A DNA stretch of 64,000 nt from Datura wrightii (Eukaryota; Streptophyta; Magnoliopsida; Solanales; Solanaceae): contig JASDFA010000003.1 in assembly GCA_035772735.1 (NCBI GenBank), forward strand, positions 60,756,501-60,820,500, in the 5' to 3' direction. The notes under the pieces are model-generated. The model had not been told where the DNA came from. It was given only the letters and a program-made list of their open reading frames with translations, and did not search any database. This document shows, one piece after another, positions 23,901-35,668 of this stretch. Within the stretch, counting starts at the first letter, position 1; every line of letters begins with the position of its first letter. The position numbers were made by a program, and so were the translations under genes.

Positions 23901-26900
23901 CAGGGAGGCATGATTCAGAGGCGTCTCCAGATGTAGTGACAGGTACGTTGACTATTTGTTCATGCCCTGCTTATGTATTGATTGATCCAGGATCCACCTT
24001 GTCATATGTTACCCCATTTGTGGCACGAAAGTTCAATATTGCACCAGAATTATTACAGCAGCCCTTTTTGTATCCACGCCCATCGGTGACTCTATTATAG
24101 CTAGCAGAATTTACCGAGGGTGTCTAGTGGAGGTTGCTAACCACCAGACTACAGTAGATCTGGTAGAGCCAGAAATGATAGATTTCGATGCCATAATGGG
24201 TATGGATTGGCTAGTGCCGTGCTATGCCAACGTAGAATGTTGGACCAAGACGGTCCGATTCCACTTTCCAGGAGAGGCAGTGCGGGAGTGGAAAGGCAGC
24301 ACAGCTACGCCAAAAGGTAGGTTTATTTCCTACCTCCAGGCGAGGAAATTGATAACTAAGGGGTGTATTTACCATCTGGTCAGAGTTCAGGATGTCCGAG
24401 CAGAATCTCTGACACTCCAGTCTGTTCTGGTGGTGAACGAGTTCCCTGATGTGTTTCCAGATGAGTTACCTGGTATTCCCCCAGAAAGGGAAATAGATTT
24501 CACTATTTATTTGTTACCAGGCACTTAGCCGATATCAATTCCTCCCTATCGTATGGCTCCTGCAGAACTCAGAGAGCTGAAGGAGCAGTTGAAAGATTTG
24601 TTAGATAAAGGTTTCATCAGGCCGAGTACTTCACCATGGGGTGCGCCAGTTCTATTTGTGAGAAAGAAAGATGGCTCGCTCCGTATGTGCATAGATTATC
24701 GGTAGTTGAACAAAGTTACAGTAAAGAATAAGTATCCGCTTCCCAGAATAGATGATTTGTTTGATCAGCTACAAGGGGCCAGATACTTTTCCAAGATTGA
24801 CTTGCGGTCCGGATATCACCAGGTTCGAGTTCGTGAAAAAGATATTCCCAAAACGGCATTCAGGACCCGATATGGCCACTTTGAATTTCTAGTTATGTCC
24901 TTTGGGTTGACGAATGCCCCAGCAGTATTCATGGACCTGATGAACAGTATTTTCAGACCATACCTGGACCTGTTCGTGATAGTGTTTATTGATGATATTC
25001 TGGTGTATTCTCGCTCTGAAATAGATCACCGGACTCATTTGCGGACAGTGCTCCAGATCCTCAGGGACCGCCAGTTATATGCTAAATTTTCTAAGTGTGA
25101 GTTCTGGCTTAATTCAGTAGCCTTTCTAGGGCATATTGTGTCGGATGCTGGTATACAGGTTGATATGCAAAAGATAGAAGCAGTCAAATCATGGCCTAGG
25201 CCTACCACTCTGACCGAAGTTCGTAGCTTTCTGGGATTAGCGGGATATTACAGGAGATTTATCGAGGGATCCTCTACTATAGCTGCACCTCTGACCAAAT
25301 TGACACAGAAAGCAGTAAAGTTTCAGTGGACAGAGGCATGCGAGCAGAGCTTCCAGGAGTTGAAAGATAGATTAACCTCCGCCCCAGTGTTAGCGTTATT
25401 GGAAGGTACAGAAGGTTATTCGGTGTATTGCGACGCATCAGGCGTTGGGTTAGGTTGTGTGTTGATGCAGCATGATAAAGTGATTGCATATGCTTCTAGA
25501 CAGCTAAGGAAACACGAAAAGAACTACCCTACCCACGACCTGGTGTTAGCCGCAATGATCCACGCCTTAAAAATGTGGAGACATTACCTGTATGGCGTCC
25601 ATGTTGATATTTTTACAGATCACAAGAGCCTACAGTATATCTTCACTCAGAGGGTGTTGAATCTACGGCAACGTCGCTGGTTGGAGCTATTAAAGGATTA
25701 TGACGTGAGTGTTCTGTACCACCCGGGAAAAGCCAATGTTGTAGCAGATGCTCTCAGTCGTAAGTCCATGGGGAGTCTGGCTTATTTGCAGCCCGAGCAG
25801 CGGGAATTGGTCAGGGAGATACATCAGTTAGCTAGCCTAGCCGTTCGTGTAGCAGAAACAGAGGACGGTAAAGTGGTAATTCAGAACACCACCGTGTCAT
25901 CATTAGTTGTGGAAGTAAAAGAACGGCAATATGAGGATCCTGACCTGATCCAGCTCAAAGACAGAATCCAGCAGGGTAAAGCGCCAGATTTTCAGATAAC
26001 TGAGGAAGAAGTGCTGTTATGTAAAGGCCGCCTCTGTGTTCCCAATGTTTTAGGCCTCCGCCGGCAGATCATGAACGAAGTACATTGCACCCGCTATTCT
26101 CTCCACCCTGGCGCGACAAAAATTTACCATGATATCAAAGAAAACTACTGGTGGCCAGGTATGAAAAGAGAAATTGCTAAATTTGTAGCCCAGTGTCCTA
26201 ACTGCCAACAGGTGAAAGCAGAACATCAGAAACCAGGCGGGTTAATTCAGGACATAGTTGTGCCTCTCTGGAAATGGGAAGCCGTGAATATGGATTTTGT
26301 AGCAGTATTACCCCGTACTAGACACAGACATGACTCTATATGGGTGATAGTTGACAGATTGACAAAATCAGTTCATTTCCTGCCAGTGAGAACTACTTTC
26401 TCGGCCAAAGATTATGCGGAGTTGTATATCCGAGAAATAGTCAGGTTGCATGGAGTACCAGTATCCATTATTTCAGACAGAGGAGCATAGTTTACGATTA
26501 GATTTTGGCAGTCATTTCAGAGAGGTCTGGGTACGCAGATCAAATTGAGCACAGCATTCCACCCTCAGACAGATGGACAGGCTGAACGCACAATTCAGAC
26601 GCTCGAAGATATGTTGCGAGCGTGTGTGCTGGATTTCGGTGGTAGCTGGGATGAGCATTTGCCCCTAATCGAGTTTGCTTATAATAACAGCTATCACTCA
26701 GCCATCCAGATGGCGCCTTTTGAGGCATTATACGGGCGAAAATGCAGATCACCGATTGGCTGGTTCGAAATAGGAGAATCAGCGTTGGTTGGGCCAGACA
26801 TTGTTCAACAGTCAGAGGAAAAGGTAAAGCTTATTCGAGAATGCTTACTGACTACACAGAGCTGCCAGAAATCATATGCAGATGTGCAGCGCAGAGACTT

Positions 26901-27332
26901 GGAATTTGATGTAAATGACTGGGTATTTCTGAAAGTATCTCCGATGAAAGGGGTGATGAGATTCGGCAAGAAAGGTAAGCTCATCCCGAGGTTTGTTGGG
27001 CCTTATCAGATTCTTTGAAGGATAGGCCGAGTAGCATATGAGTTGAACTTGCCTCCAGAATTGGAATCCGTTCATCTGGTCTTTCATGTATCTATGCTGA
27101 GAAGATGCATAGGAGACCCGTACAGAGCAGTCCCATTCAGGATATTCAGGTTACGGAAGAGCTGGCCTATGAAGAGGTTTCAGTTGCCATCTTAGACAAA
27201 CAGATTCGTAGATTGAGAACTAAAGATATTGCGTCTGTCAAGGTATTGTGGCGTAATAGGAACCGAGAGGAGATGACATGGGAGGCTGAGAAAGATATGA
27301 AAGCTAGATATCCTTACTTATTCCAGGTCTAG
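23901..27332 (+). pseudogene. Broken pol of element M: protease, RT, RNase H, integrase, chromodomain
   Basis: Protease: LIDPGSTLSYVTP near 23977, with DPGS where D-S/T-G is usual, then a frame change near 24090. RT: EREIDF near 24487, KKDGSLRMCIDY near 24665, FIDDILVYS at 24984-25010. RNase H: YCDASGVGLG near 25427. Integrase: the HHCC block to CPNCQQ at about 26085-26210, then DRLTKSVHF, SDRGA and AERTIQTLED near 26582. A frame change near 27080 leads to the chromodomain-like end (VLWRNRN..EEMTWEAEKDM) ending at 27332. An unbroken frame of 595 codons covers 24706-26490. In-frame stops at about 24526, 24703, 26488 and 27016 look like single-base changes. The chromodomain is the hallmark of chromoviruses and directs integration to heterochromatin. 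Confidence 0.92.
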
Positions 27333-27584
27333 TCAGGCGACAGGTATGTCCGTATTATTACTTATGCAGTACCTTGTGGTTGTGTATATATAAAACGAGA
27401 AAGATTAATGTGTAGCTATCCAGTGAATCTTAAAGTATTGTGTACAGTGCCTGTATTGGACTTTTTTGCGTTTCAGGTTTTTGGTATAGTCCATATTACA
27501 GGGGAAACTCTGCCGAAATTTTTCTAAATAAGTAAGTTGAGAAGTCCTCTAGATAGCAGTTTCCATTCGAGGAAGAATGTTCCT

Positions 27585-27600
27585 AAAGGGGGGGGGGAGA
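27585..27600 (+). other. Polypurine tract of element M
   Basis: AAAGGGGGGGGGGAGA directly before the 3' LTR. The G run is longer than at 4000 and 57700. Confidence 0.85.
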
Positions 27601-27601
27601 A

Positions 27602-30218
27602 TGTTATACCCCGTAAGATTTCCGACACCTAGATGGCCTATTCGCACGTTGGTTAAGCATATTTCAAAGCCACACATGCTAGAGAAAGGCCCGGAAAAGG
27701 ATCGAACGGGTAACCGGTCGAACCATCGCGGAAGGAGCCGAGGCAGAGCCCCTCCGCGATGGCAACGTGTCACGGAGGTGGAGCCTCCGCGTTGGCTCCG
27801 TGACACGTTGGGCCTATCCACGCTCAAGTATATAAAGCCCCACTTCGGTTTAATTCCATTTAACTCAATATAATTTCCAGAAAATTCGTAGAAATAGAGA
27901 GGGACGAAGGAGGTTAACATATAATTGTTCGATTATGCTGCCAAACGTAGTCTAAATCCAAATTAACTCCAGGTACCGAGGTATTTAGCAGCAGGGAGCA
28001 TTCCTACAGATTTAGTTTCGCGAAATTCGGCCGACAAATCGTCGAGCAACCGGACTAAGGTAAGTGGAATTGCTCCAACCTAATGTCTATGTGTTCCTAG
28101 CTGTGAAGTGAATACTTCTCCCTTCTGGACTTCTGGAAAATAGCAAGTTTTCGACCGTCTATCGATAAGCCTAACTTTAGGCTATATTATGTCGAAAGTG
28201 ACGCCGTCCTTCAGAATAGTGTTGTATTTAGTACTAATTGACGTGTTTATGAATGCAGTTGGGAGATTTAGCTGGAATACTGACCGAGCCTCATCCGACA
28301 GTCGAATAACTCGAGGTTAAGGTATATGAAGTTGTTCTTCGGCAAGTTAGTAAGTCTTAGCTTGGTAAATCATAGTAAACTCCGTATTTGAAACTCTCGG
28401 AGTTGAATGTTGAGAATTAGGTAAGTCTAATAGATTCTGAGTTGTGTTGCCGTATCATATTCAGTCCGAAAGTTAGTAAAGCATGCGCCAAAGGGCGAGT
28501 TAGCATTCCAGATTCAGTATAGCTTATTGTATGATTAGCAAGCATGTTGTAGAATAAAAAGAGACAGATTTTCAGAATAAAGTTAGTAAAGTAAAATCAG
28601 ATAGACAGACAGTTTTATTGGCTACAGATTAGCCATTCAGACAGATAGTACCCTGGCTACAGATTAGCCAACAGTTAAAGAAGGATCTCAGAATCAGTAA
28701 AATCAGTAAAGAATCAGTTTAGTACAGAAACAGATCAGAATAAGAAATCCGATTTTAGATAGTCTTTTTCAGTTATACATGCTTGCTATTTATATGTGCT
28801 ATTTGTTTGTTGAGACCTGATGGGGCGTGAGGGCAGCTTATTGAGTGTCCTTGCCGCCCCTGGGTTGGTAATCGTGTCGCCCACTGAGCGGGTGGGTTTT
28901 ACATCACTCCGAGGGGTGGCATGCCATCCCCAGCTTGGACGAAGATGGGATGAAGCTTTCCTCATAGCAGTCTGATCAGCATTACAGGTGCAGCTCCGGT
29001 TTCAGATAGCCCTATTGAGTTTTTTGTCGAGGGAACCAGACCCTATCTGTTACTATCTATACATTCAGTTATTATAGGTGTAGCTCTGGTTTTAGGTAGC
29101 CCCATTGAGTTGTGTCCGGGGATCCAGACCCTATCTGTTACTGTCTACACAGGAGTCCTCCAGACCCAGACACAGTTGCTTAGATCGGAGGCCATGGCCC
29201 GAGCCGGAGACCTAGGGGGCCGGTAGAGGAGCTCCGAAGTGAGCAGATGAGTGGAGTGACTTATTTTTGGCTGGTTTTGACCCGGGTAGGGGTATATACA
29301 TTGTTTGCTTGTTTGGCGCCATCCGGCTTATGGGGGTTGGTATTGGCTCTTGCTTGCTAAATGTATATGTATTTGTGTGCTTTATATATATATTAGCTAA
29401 TAGACAGCAGGCCGCCGTGACTACAGACACGCTCCTGCCTATCAGTGCAGAAAGGTTTGATCTAGTTCCTATCAGCCCTTCAGATTCAGTTATCTTCTGC
29501 TCAAAGACTTGTTAGTTATGTTATCCGTATTCAGTTGTATTATTTCAGTTGCTTTGCATACTCGGTACCAGTGGTACCGACGCCCAGTGGGGCGCTGCAT
29601 TACTTGCCTGCATGTACTCATAGACGAGGAGGCGATCCCTCGTGATCCTAGCCAGCACAGAGTCATCAACTCCTGTCATCCGGAGCTTGATATTTAAGAG
29701 GTTTATATCATTTCCTTTTGTTGTGCAGTATGGGTAGGCCGGGGCCCTGTCCCGACCATCTTATCAATATTCTTAGAGGCTTGCAGTTTGTATATATTTT
29801 CCTGTGGTCAGCTGAGCCGGTCGTGTGAGGCCGTGCAGTTTGTTATAGTTGTTTAGTATTTCAGTTTATGTTGGCCGCGTAGGGCCATAGGTTTATAGTA
29901 GTGGTGACATTGCCGGTCACGTAGTTATCCAGTATTTCATTGTTGAGTTACAGATAACTAGACAGCATGGTGGCCTTGTCGGCCCGCATAGGCTCCCTTA
30001 TATTGATATGTTTCTGGTTAGCTGTTAGTACAGGTACAGGTGGCTATAGGCCCAGTTGGCCGGAGGCTGTGTTTACAGCCGTTATATAGCCCTTTGTTTC
30101 CAGAAATCTGAGTTAGAGCCAGCCAGGCACCAGATGTGCTCAGGCTCAATAGTCTAGCAGTCCAGGTCCTAGTAGGGCACCAGGTGCCAGTCATACCCCC
30201 CTAAGGCGGGGCGTGACA
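27602..30218 (+). repeat. 3' LTR of element M (2617 bases)
   Basis: It is aligned end to end with 19784-22395, with the same TATA box (27829-27836), U3 hairpins, 90-base duplication and GTAC hairpin (29563-29579, here a perfect 7-base stem). It ends GGGGCGTGACA, followed by GTGTT. Confidence 0.95.
29563..29579 (+). other. Conserved LTR inverted repeat (M, 3' LTR)
   Basis: CGGTACC / AGT / GGTACCG, perfect seven-base stem. Confidence 0.55.
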
Positions 30219-30219
30219 G

Positions 30220-30410
30220 TGTTATTGTCGATGGAAATGGTTTCAACATGTGTTATTGCAGATGAAAAATAGTTTCAGCATGTGTTATTGTCGATGGAAA
30301 ATAGTCCCGACATGTGTTATTGCCGATGGGAAATGATTCCAGCGTGTGTGATTGCCTATGAAAAATGATTTCGACATGTGTGATTATCGATGAGAAATGG
30401 TTTCGACAGG
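30220..30410 (+). repeat. 32-bp minisatellite, six units (LTR H)
   Basis: The unit is about TGTTATTGTCGATG + AAAAATGRTTTCGACATG, with one 31-base and five 32-base copies that differ at several positions. Two more degenerate units precede the insertion (about 19720-19783). Element M therefore split an array of about eight units. Confidence 0.85.
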
Positions 30411-31262
30411 TATATGGACCTCACGAGTTCCCCATGGGTTCCGACTATCCAACAAAGGAAGCGGGTATGTACAGGTTCTTGGCCAGTGCATTGCATTATA
30501 TTTCATCTTCATTGTATTTCATATTGAGTTGAATGTAGAAGTGTGAGATGGTTATTATATTGATTTGACTCATTGTATTTGAGACTCATTATGATATAAT
30601 CAGTGGTGTATCTAATGTAAGGATGATATTGAGGTATATTATGATATCATCAGTTGTGTAGCTGACTTCAAATAATATATGTTTTATTTACTTCATGGTT
30701 AGATATTAAATCCATAAACTCTTGTTGGGGTAAATTATTATAATTGTATATTTACAACTGTTGAAAAAGAATTGTTAGGATTATATCTCATCATCACTTC
30801 TAGATAGGGTCAGTTATCAAAGCTTGTTGAGTACACATGTTTTCTGTACTCACCCTATACTTATTGCACCTTTTTGCATGCAGGGACTGAATCAAGTACT
30901 AATGGTACTTGAGTTGCTACACTGTTCGAGATATGTTGTGGTTAGAGTTCAGGGTGAGCTGTTTTCTTTTCGGCAGTACTGAATCTAGAGATTTCTTATT
31001 TTGTTTCCTATCTTATTTCTTTCTAGACGGTGACTTTAGTTTTTCAGAGTTGTTTGGTATTTGTAGACGCTCTTGTACTAGTGCCACCAGGTCTTGGGGT
31101 TATTTTGATCTTACACTCATTTATTACGCACTTATAAGAGTTAGTTGTTTATTTTATATTACTTTCATATTATTTAAATTATTAATTGGTCAATAAAGAA
31201 ATGGGGTTCGCCTACGGGTATGGTGGGTGCCCTCACGGCTCAATGAAATTTGGATCGTGACA
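30224..31262 (+). repeat. LTR H, right part
   Basis: This continues the LTR interrupted at 19783: minisatellite, then the ~730 bases homologous to LTR E, ending GGATCGTGACA. A hairpin is at 30828-30852. An open frame at 30909-31196 lies in the LTR; LTR E is broken over the same stretch, so it is not a gene. Confidence 0.78.
30828..30852 (+). other. Conserved LTR inverted repeat (LTR H)
   Basis: TGAGTACA / 9-base loop / TGTACTCA, perfect eight-base stem. Confidence 0.5.
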
Positions 31263-31265
31263 ATA

Positions 31266-31312
31266 TGGTATCAGAGCATGGTTTATAGGTCTCACTAAGT
31301 ACAAGAGGAGAG
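31266..31312 (+). other. PBS and short leader downstream of LTR H
   Basis: TGGTATCAGAGC at 31266-31277, then about 35 bases matching the leader at 11391 (ATGGTTTATAGGTCTCACTA). Homology stops near 31312. LTR H thus has a PPT before it and a PBS after it. Confidence 0.75.
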
Positions 31313-32640
31313 TATATTTTACTAAGTTTCAAGAATTTCATGAGTTAAAGGAAGGAGACACCAATCATAGAATTTCTACCAGAAAAGAAAACAGACGGAC
31401 CACAAATCCAAGATGCAGCCCGTACTTCCAATTGTGATTCAAACCAAAGAATGACAAAACCTGTCAGCAATGTATGAGGCAAATATGACCCTCAAATTCA
31501 AATTGCAGATCATAAATTATATTGCAGGTCACAAGAATTAGACAGTGAAAACCTGTAAAAGTAATTTACAGATGAAAGTACGAACCTTAAATTCAAAATA
31601 CGGTCCGTATGTTGATGAACAGCAGCCACTAAATTAAGTTGCAGATTTAAAATACGGTGCAAAATACGGATCGTAAATTCAATGTATGGTACGTATTTGT
31701 GAACTGGACCTCGGAATTTAAATTGTATTTAAGGTTTTGGGCTTTAGTACAAATAGTATTTTCTTCTCTTTTTTGAGGAATTTTCAGGTAGAGTCTAAAT
31801 TTTACAGTAGAGAAAACAATAGTTTGAAGATACCCATTGTAGCTTGAGAATTTTTTGAAGATCAATTCCATAATTTGAATTTTCTCTTTCATCTATTGAA
31901 TTGTTAAGTGATCATGTTTAATTTATTATTTTCTTCTTCTTTTTCATCCGTGAGTAGCTAAAATTAGATTTAAGGTTGTGAGCTTAATGTGTTTGTGAAC
32001 CCTCTGCTTTTAATTAAGGTGAATTTATTATGGAATTTTAAATATTTGATTGATATATGCTTTGTAAAGTGAATTTGGTGGTTGAAAATACATAATCATG
32101 CCAAATTGCCTTATATGAGCTTGAAAAAGTCAATTAAAGTTTGGATAGTATCATTCAACAATAACTCAAGGCTTAAATCTTGCTTAATAGGTTCACTTAG
32201 AGATTTGATGAATCTAATTGGTAAATTACAATCTATTTTAGTATGAGTTCTCTTCAATTTGAAAGAATTGATTGAGATAAGCATTGCTTAGTTGTTGAGA
32301 GGCACCTTGTGATTGATTTAGAGATTGTTTGCTTATTTAAAGAGCTCATTATTGATTGAGTGATTTAGGGGAATCAATCCTATGCAAGAACACATCCCTA
32401 GTATTTACTCCTATTGATTTCAACCCTTAGAATTCCAGATTATAGCAATTTAGGTTTATTCTTTCTTACCCATTAATGTGAGTAGTTCTTCATATGTGTT
32501 TTACTTGATAGCTTGGATCTATACTAAGTCCTTTTGGATATGATCTCGATTCTTTGTTGGGGTTGATCGTGTACACATTCCTGTTTGGAGGTGGATTCAG
32601 GCGATCACCAATACCTAGAAAAACTTCTTATTTTGTTATA
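31313..32640 (+). repeat. Probable Tat-like LTR, forward strand, ends uncertain
   Basis: It resembles the Tat-like LTRs in layout. A U3-like part (31370-31720) has repeated ACGG(T)CCGTA-type motifs, then a TACAAATAG box near 31748, a T-rich leader-like stretch, GTGAGTAGCTAAAATTAG near 31950, and GATATGATCTCGATTC near 32536 (the block written GGTCGATCCC on the other strand near 58615). No PBS or coding sequence follows. Neither end could be fixed. Confidence 0.4.
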
Positions 32641-32987
32641 TTTCTTAATATTATTTTTGAAATATGTGGAAATTACTAAAAAGATAACCTTATATCTGAA
32701 AAATAAATTTAACATATTCTTTATCCCTTACAATCCATGATTAATAGTCATTAATCATCTTTAATCCCTTTGAGAATGACCCATTGAATAGTCTTTAATG
32801 GCTATTACAATACCGTTATTCTTCCAACAATAACTCTCATTTATTAGAATTTGAATCATATTTGATAGCCTTAAAAGGATTGTAACATTCGGCCATAAGT
32901 CATTCTTATGTTGTCATCTTTTATCTATATATACTTGTTCAAATCTTTGGTGCAGAGGTGGAAAAAAATAAGAGACTTTTTCTTTTC
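32641..32987. other. AT-rich intervening DNA
   Basis: No coding potential. It is the left flank of the copia insertion and is continuous with 36777 onward before that insertion. I recognise no family. Confidence 0.5.
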
Positions 32988-33222
32988 TGTTATGAAATAA
33001 TAAAGAAAGAACAAGAACATTATAGAGAAAGAGAGAAGGGGAGAAGTTCTTATTTCTCTTGATGGGATGAAATACAATGAAGGAGAACCCCTCTATTTAT
33101 AGGGATAATTTCTCCTAACTTTTCTCCAAAAGATAGACTTTCACAATGATATAAACACATGTATCCAGTACAATACAAATACCTTTATAGACATTCACTA
33201 CAACACAAATATGTTTATAACA
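32988..33222 (-). repeat. 3' LTR of N1
   Basis: TGTTATGAAATAATAAAG to TATGTTTATAACA on the plus strand. A minus-strand TATA box TATAAATAG is at 33093-33101. The PPT (minus strand AAGGGGGAG) adjoins at 33223-33231. Confidence 0.93.
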
Positions 33223-33419
33223 CTCCCCCTTGAATGTCTATTTGATAGATAATGTGCCTCATTAAAACCTTACCAGAAAAAACCCAGTGGGAAAAAAATC
33301 TAGTGAAGGAAAAAGAGTACACATATCTAATAATACGCATTTTGGCTGCCTCATTAAAAACCTTACAAGGAAAACCCAGTGGGACAAAACCTCGCAAGGG
33401 AAAAAGAGTACAACGCGTA

Positions 33420-33960
33420 TTAACTCCCCCTAATGAGAACACCCATGAATCTTTGCATCCCGATCTTGTGCACCATCTTCTTGAAAGTTGCAGTTGGTAG
33501 GGATTTGATGAATAAATCAGCCACATTATCACTTGAACGAATCTGTTGCACATTGATATCACCATTTTTTTGGAGCTCATGTGTGTAGAAAAACTTTGGC
33601 GAGATGTGCTTCGTTCTATCTCCTTTTATGAATCCTCCCTTTAGTTGTGCTATGCATGCAGCATTATCTTCATACAAAATTGTGGGTACTTTATCATAAT
33701 TCAAACCACATTTTTCTCTAATGAGATGTATCATGGACCTTAACCACACATATTCTCGGCTTGCTTCATGAAAATCTATTATCTCAGCATGATTTGATGA
33801 AGTAGCTACCAGAGACTGCTTTATAGATCTCCAAGATATGGCAGTACCTCCACATATGAACACGTAGCCAGTTTGAGATCGAGCTTTATGTGTGGGTCAG
33901 ATAAATAACCAGCATCAGCATAACCAACAAGATCGGGACTTGCTAACAAATTAACCGAAT
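33420..33960 (-). pseudogene. copia RNase H domain remnant (N1)
   Basis: A minus-strand frame of 147 codons reads FICGGTAISWRS, KQSLVATSSNHAEI, LYEDNAACIAQLKGGFIKGD and TKHISPKFFYTHELQ, the standard C-terminal half of copia RNase H. It ends at 33420, about 190 bases before the LTR, which is normal for copia pol. The upstream part (DLVGYADAGYLSDPH, near 33895-33940) is in another frame. RNase H removes the RNA template during reverse transcription; with RT gone the domain is a relic. Confidence 0.92.
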
Positions 33961-34299
33961 GTTATGCCTTGTAGTATTAGCAAGATATATTAGTGCATCA
34001 ATCACACTCAGATATTGTACTTCAAGGACCAAGGATTTCCTCATATAAGAATTATGAAAAAGTTTAAAGAAACTTGTAAATGCTTCAGGCATTTCGAATC
34101 CTTCATGATTTTCGTACAAATTTTGTCAAGTGATAACATTAATTAGTATTTAAATGCGTGACATCTTCTAGTGTTTGGACTACAGGTCCAATAAGCTTTA
34201 TGCTTATCAATACGCATCATTTCAGTTGATAATTATTTCTACATTAACATGCTTTAATAGACGTAGAATTCAGATCCTCACAATCTTTTACAATATTGC

Positions 34300-35660
34300 G
34301 CACTATATTGTATCAAAAATATCGTCGACGATCAATTCCAATGCGACATAACTTATTGAGATCTCTTCATTTTTCGTCATTTTCAGGTAACTGAACCTTT
34401 GCCAAGGTTTTATGAAGTGTTATGTCGTGGTGCTTTCTTAAAGCACTTGCCTCATCATTATGACCATCTTAATTATTTGCTCCTCTCCTTCTTCAAGGAG
34501 TTCTATATTTGGAATCGTTTGGTCTATTACGCTTCAGGCGTCTCGTAGACCCTATCCTTCAAGGACCTTTCATTGGAGCATTTACAACTGAATTATAAAT
34601 TAGAGTTAGCAAATATATCTGGCAATTGATTTGCATTATTTTGCAAGTGAACTATCTATTGAACTTTAAGTTCACCTTTTTTTCCCGAGGATCTAGATAA
34701 TTCATTCCACACTCAATTTTCAGTTGCTAATCACTTCTCCCCCTAATGTTAGAAAAACTAACATTTACCCCCAACCTCATTTGGGGACCATCTTTGTGCG
34801 TTGTGGTGGAGCAATTGAATCATATATCGCATATTCAAATTTTTAGATGGAATTATTTGGTTCCTGACCCTGAACCAATTGTGATAGGGGAACCTTGTTG
34901 GCTTGATGCATTCAAGTGTTGTTATATGTTAAATAAGCATATCTTATACCAAATTTTATTTGGGAGTTTTATTCTCATAACCAATGATTTATCAATAATT
35001 GGAAGCATACAATTTTTGCTGAATCAACATAGATATGAATCAGTATTATCAACATGATTTTATATTTGGAACTATGCTCTTAATTTAATAATTCGAGCAA
35101 CAACCTTACAAAAATCAATTGCAAGTTGATATCAAAACACATGTGACCATTCCATAGATGCATCTATTAGCAAACGGTTCACATGGTAGGTGAATGGGCC
35201 CATATTCACCCTTTTATAAGTTCCAAAATTTCAGGGAATATAATTCCAATCTTAGTTGATCAAGATCATTCTATCACGAGAACAAGCAACACAAGAGAAT
35301 TCTTGAAGAATCTTTTATTTCTTCAACATATAGCCACATGAATTCTCAATTATTTTTGCATTACATTTGAACCGGGATGGCCAACCGGTTATGCCAACTT
35401 ATTTCAGTAAACTTCTAGTTTACTTTCGTATGTGATTTCATCATCATACCCATATTTATGTACTACAAATATAAAAAAATCGGCGGGTAATCTTTTACAT
35501 AAATATTTATAACCCGCTTCAATTGTAGTAGCATGAAGATATTAGATCTTCCCATAATTTATAGTCTCATTTTGTTTCAATGTACTTGAAACTTATAAGT
35601 TTCCTTTTGAGACTTACTACAACAATTTCATTCCTTCAGGTAGTAATACATTAGCTCTTC
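34300..35660 (-). pseudogene. Decayed copia integrase and linker (N1)
   Basis: The minus-strand sequence matches the forward copy at 40140-41600. There I can read fragments of the copia integrase C-terminal block (the QGQEPN...RTNMGPQ region) and the NAPIKG...KR.RPNGSK linker between integrase and RT. Stops are dense. A plus-strand open frame of about 100 codons (34746-35057) lies antisense to it and is partly open in the other copy too. Confidence 0.65.
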
Positions 35661-35668
35661 CGGAGCTC

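Larger units (their letters stand above)
19784..30218 (+). mobile_element. Complete-structure Tekay/Del retrotransposon M, 10.4 kb
   Basis: The 5' LTR (19784-22395), PBS (22400), gag-pol remnant, PPT (27585-27600) and 3' LTR (27602-30218) are all present. The target duplication GTGTT is perfect (19779-19783 and 30219-30223). In the first ~255 aligned LTR bases I count about eleven differences; much of the rest looks closer. It is the youngest of the full gypsy insertions here, but gag-pol already has several stops, three frame changes and a small gag deletion, so it cannot move by itself. Confidence 0.95.

Noticed and set aside
30909..31196. 95-codon frame in LTR H
   Set aside because: It is inside an LTR, and the homologous stretch in LTR E is broken.
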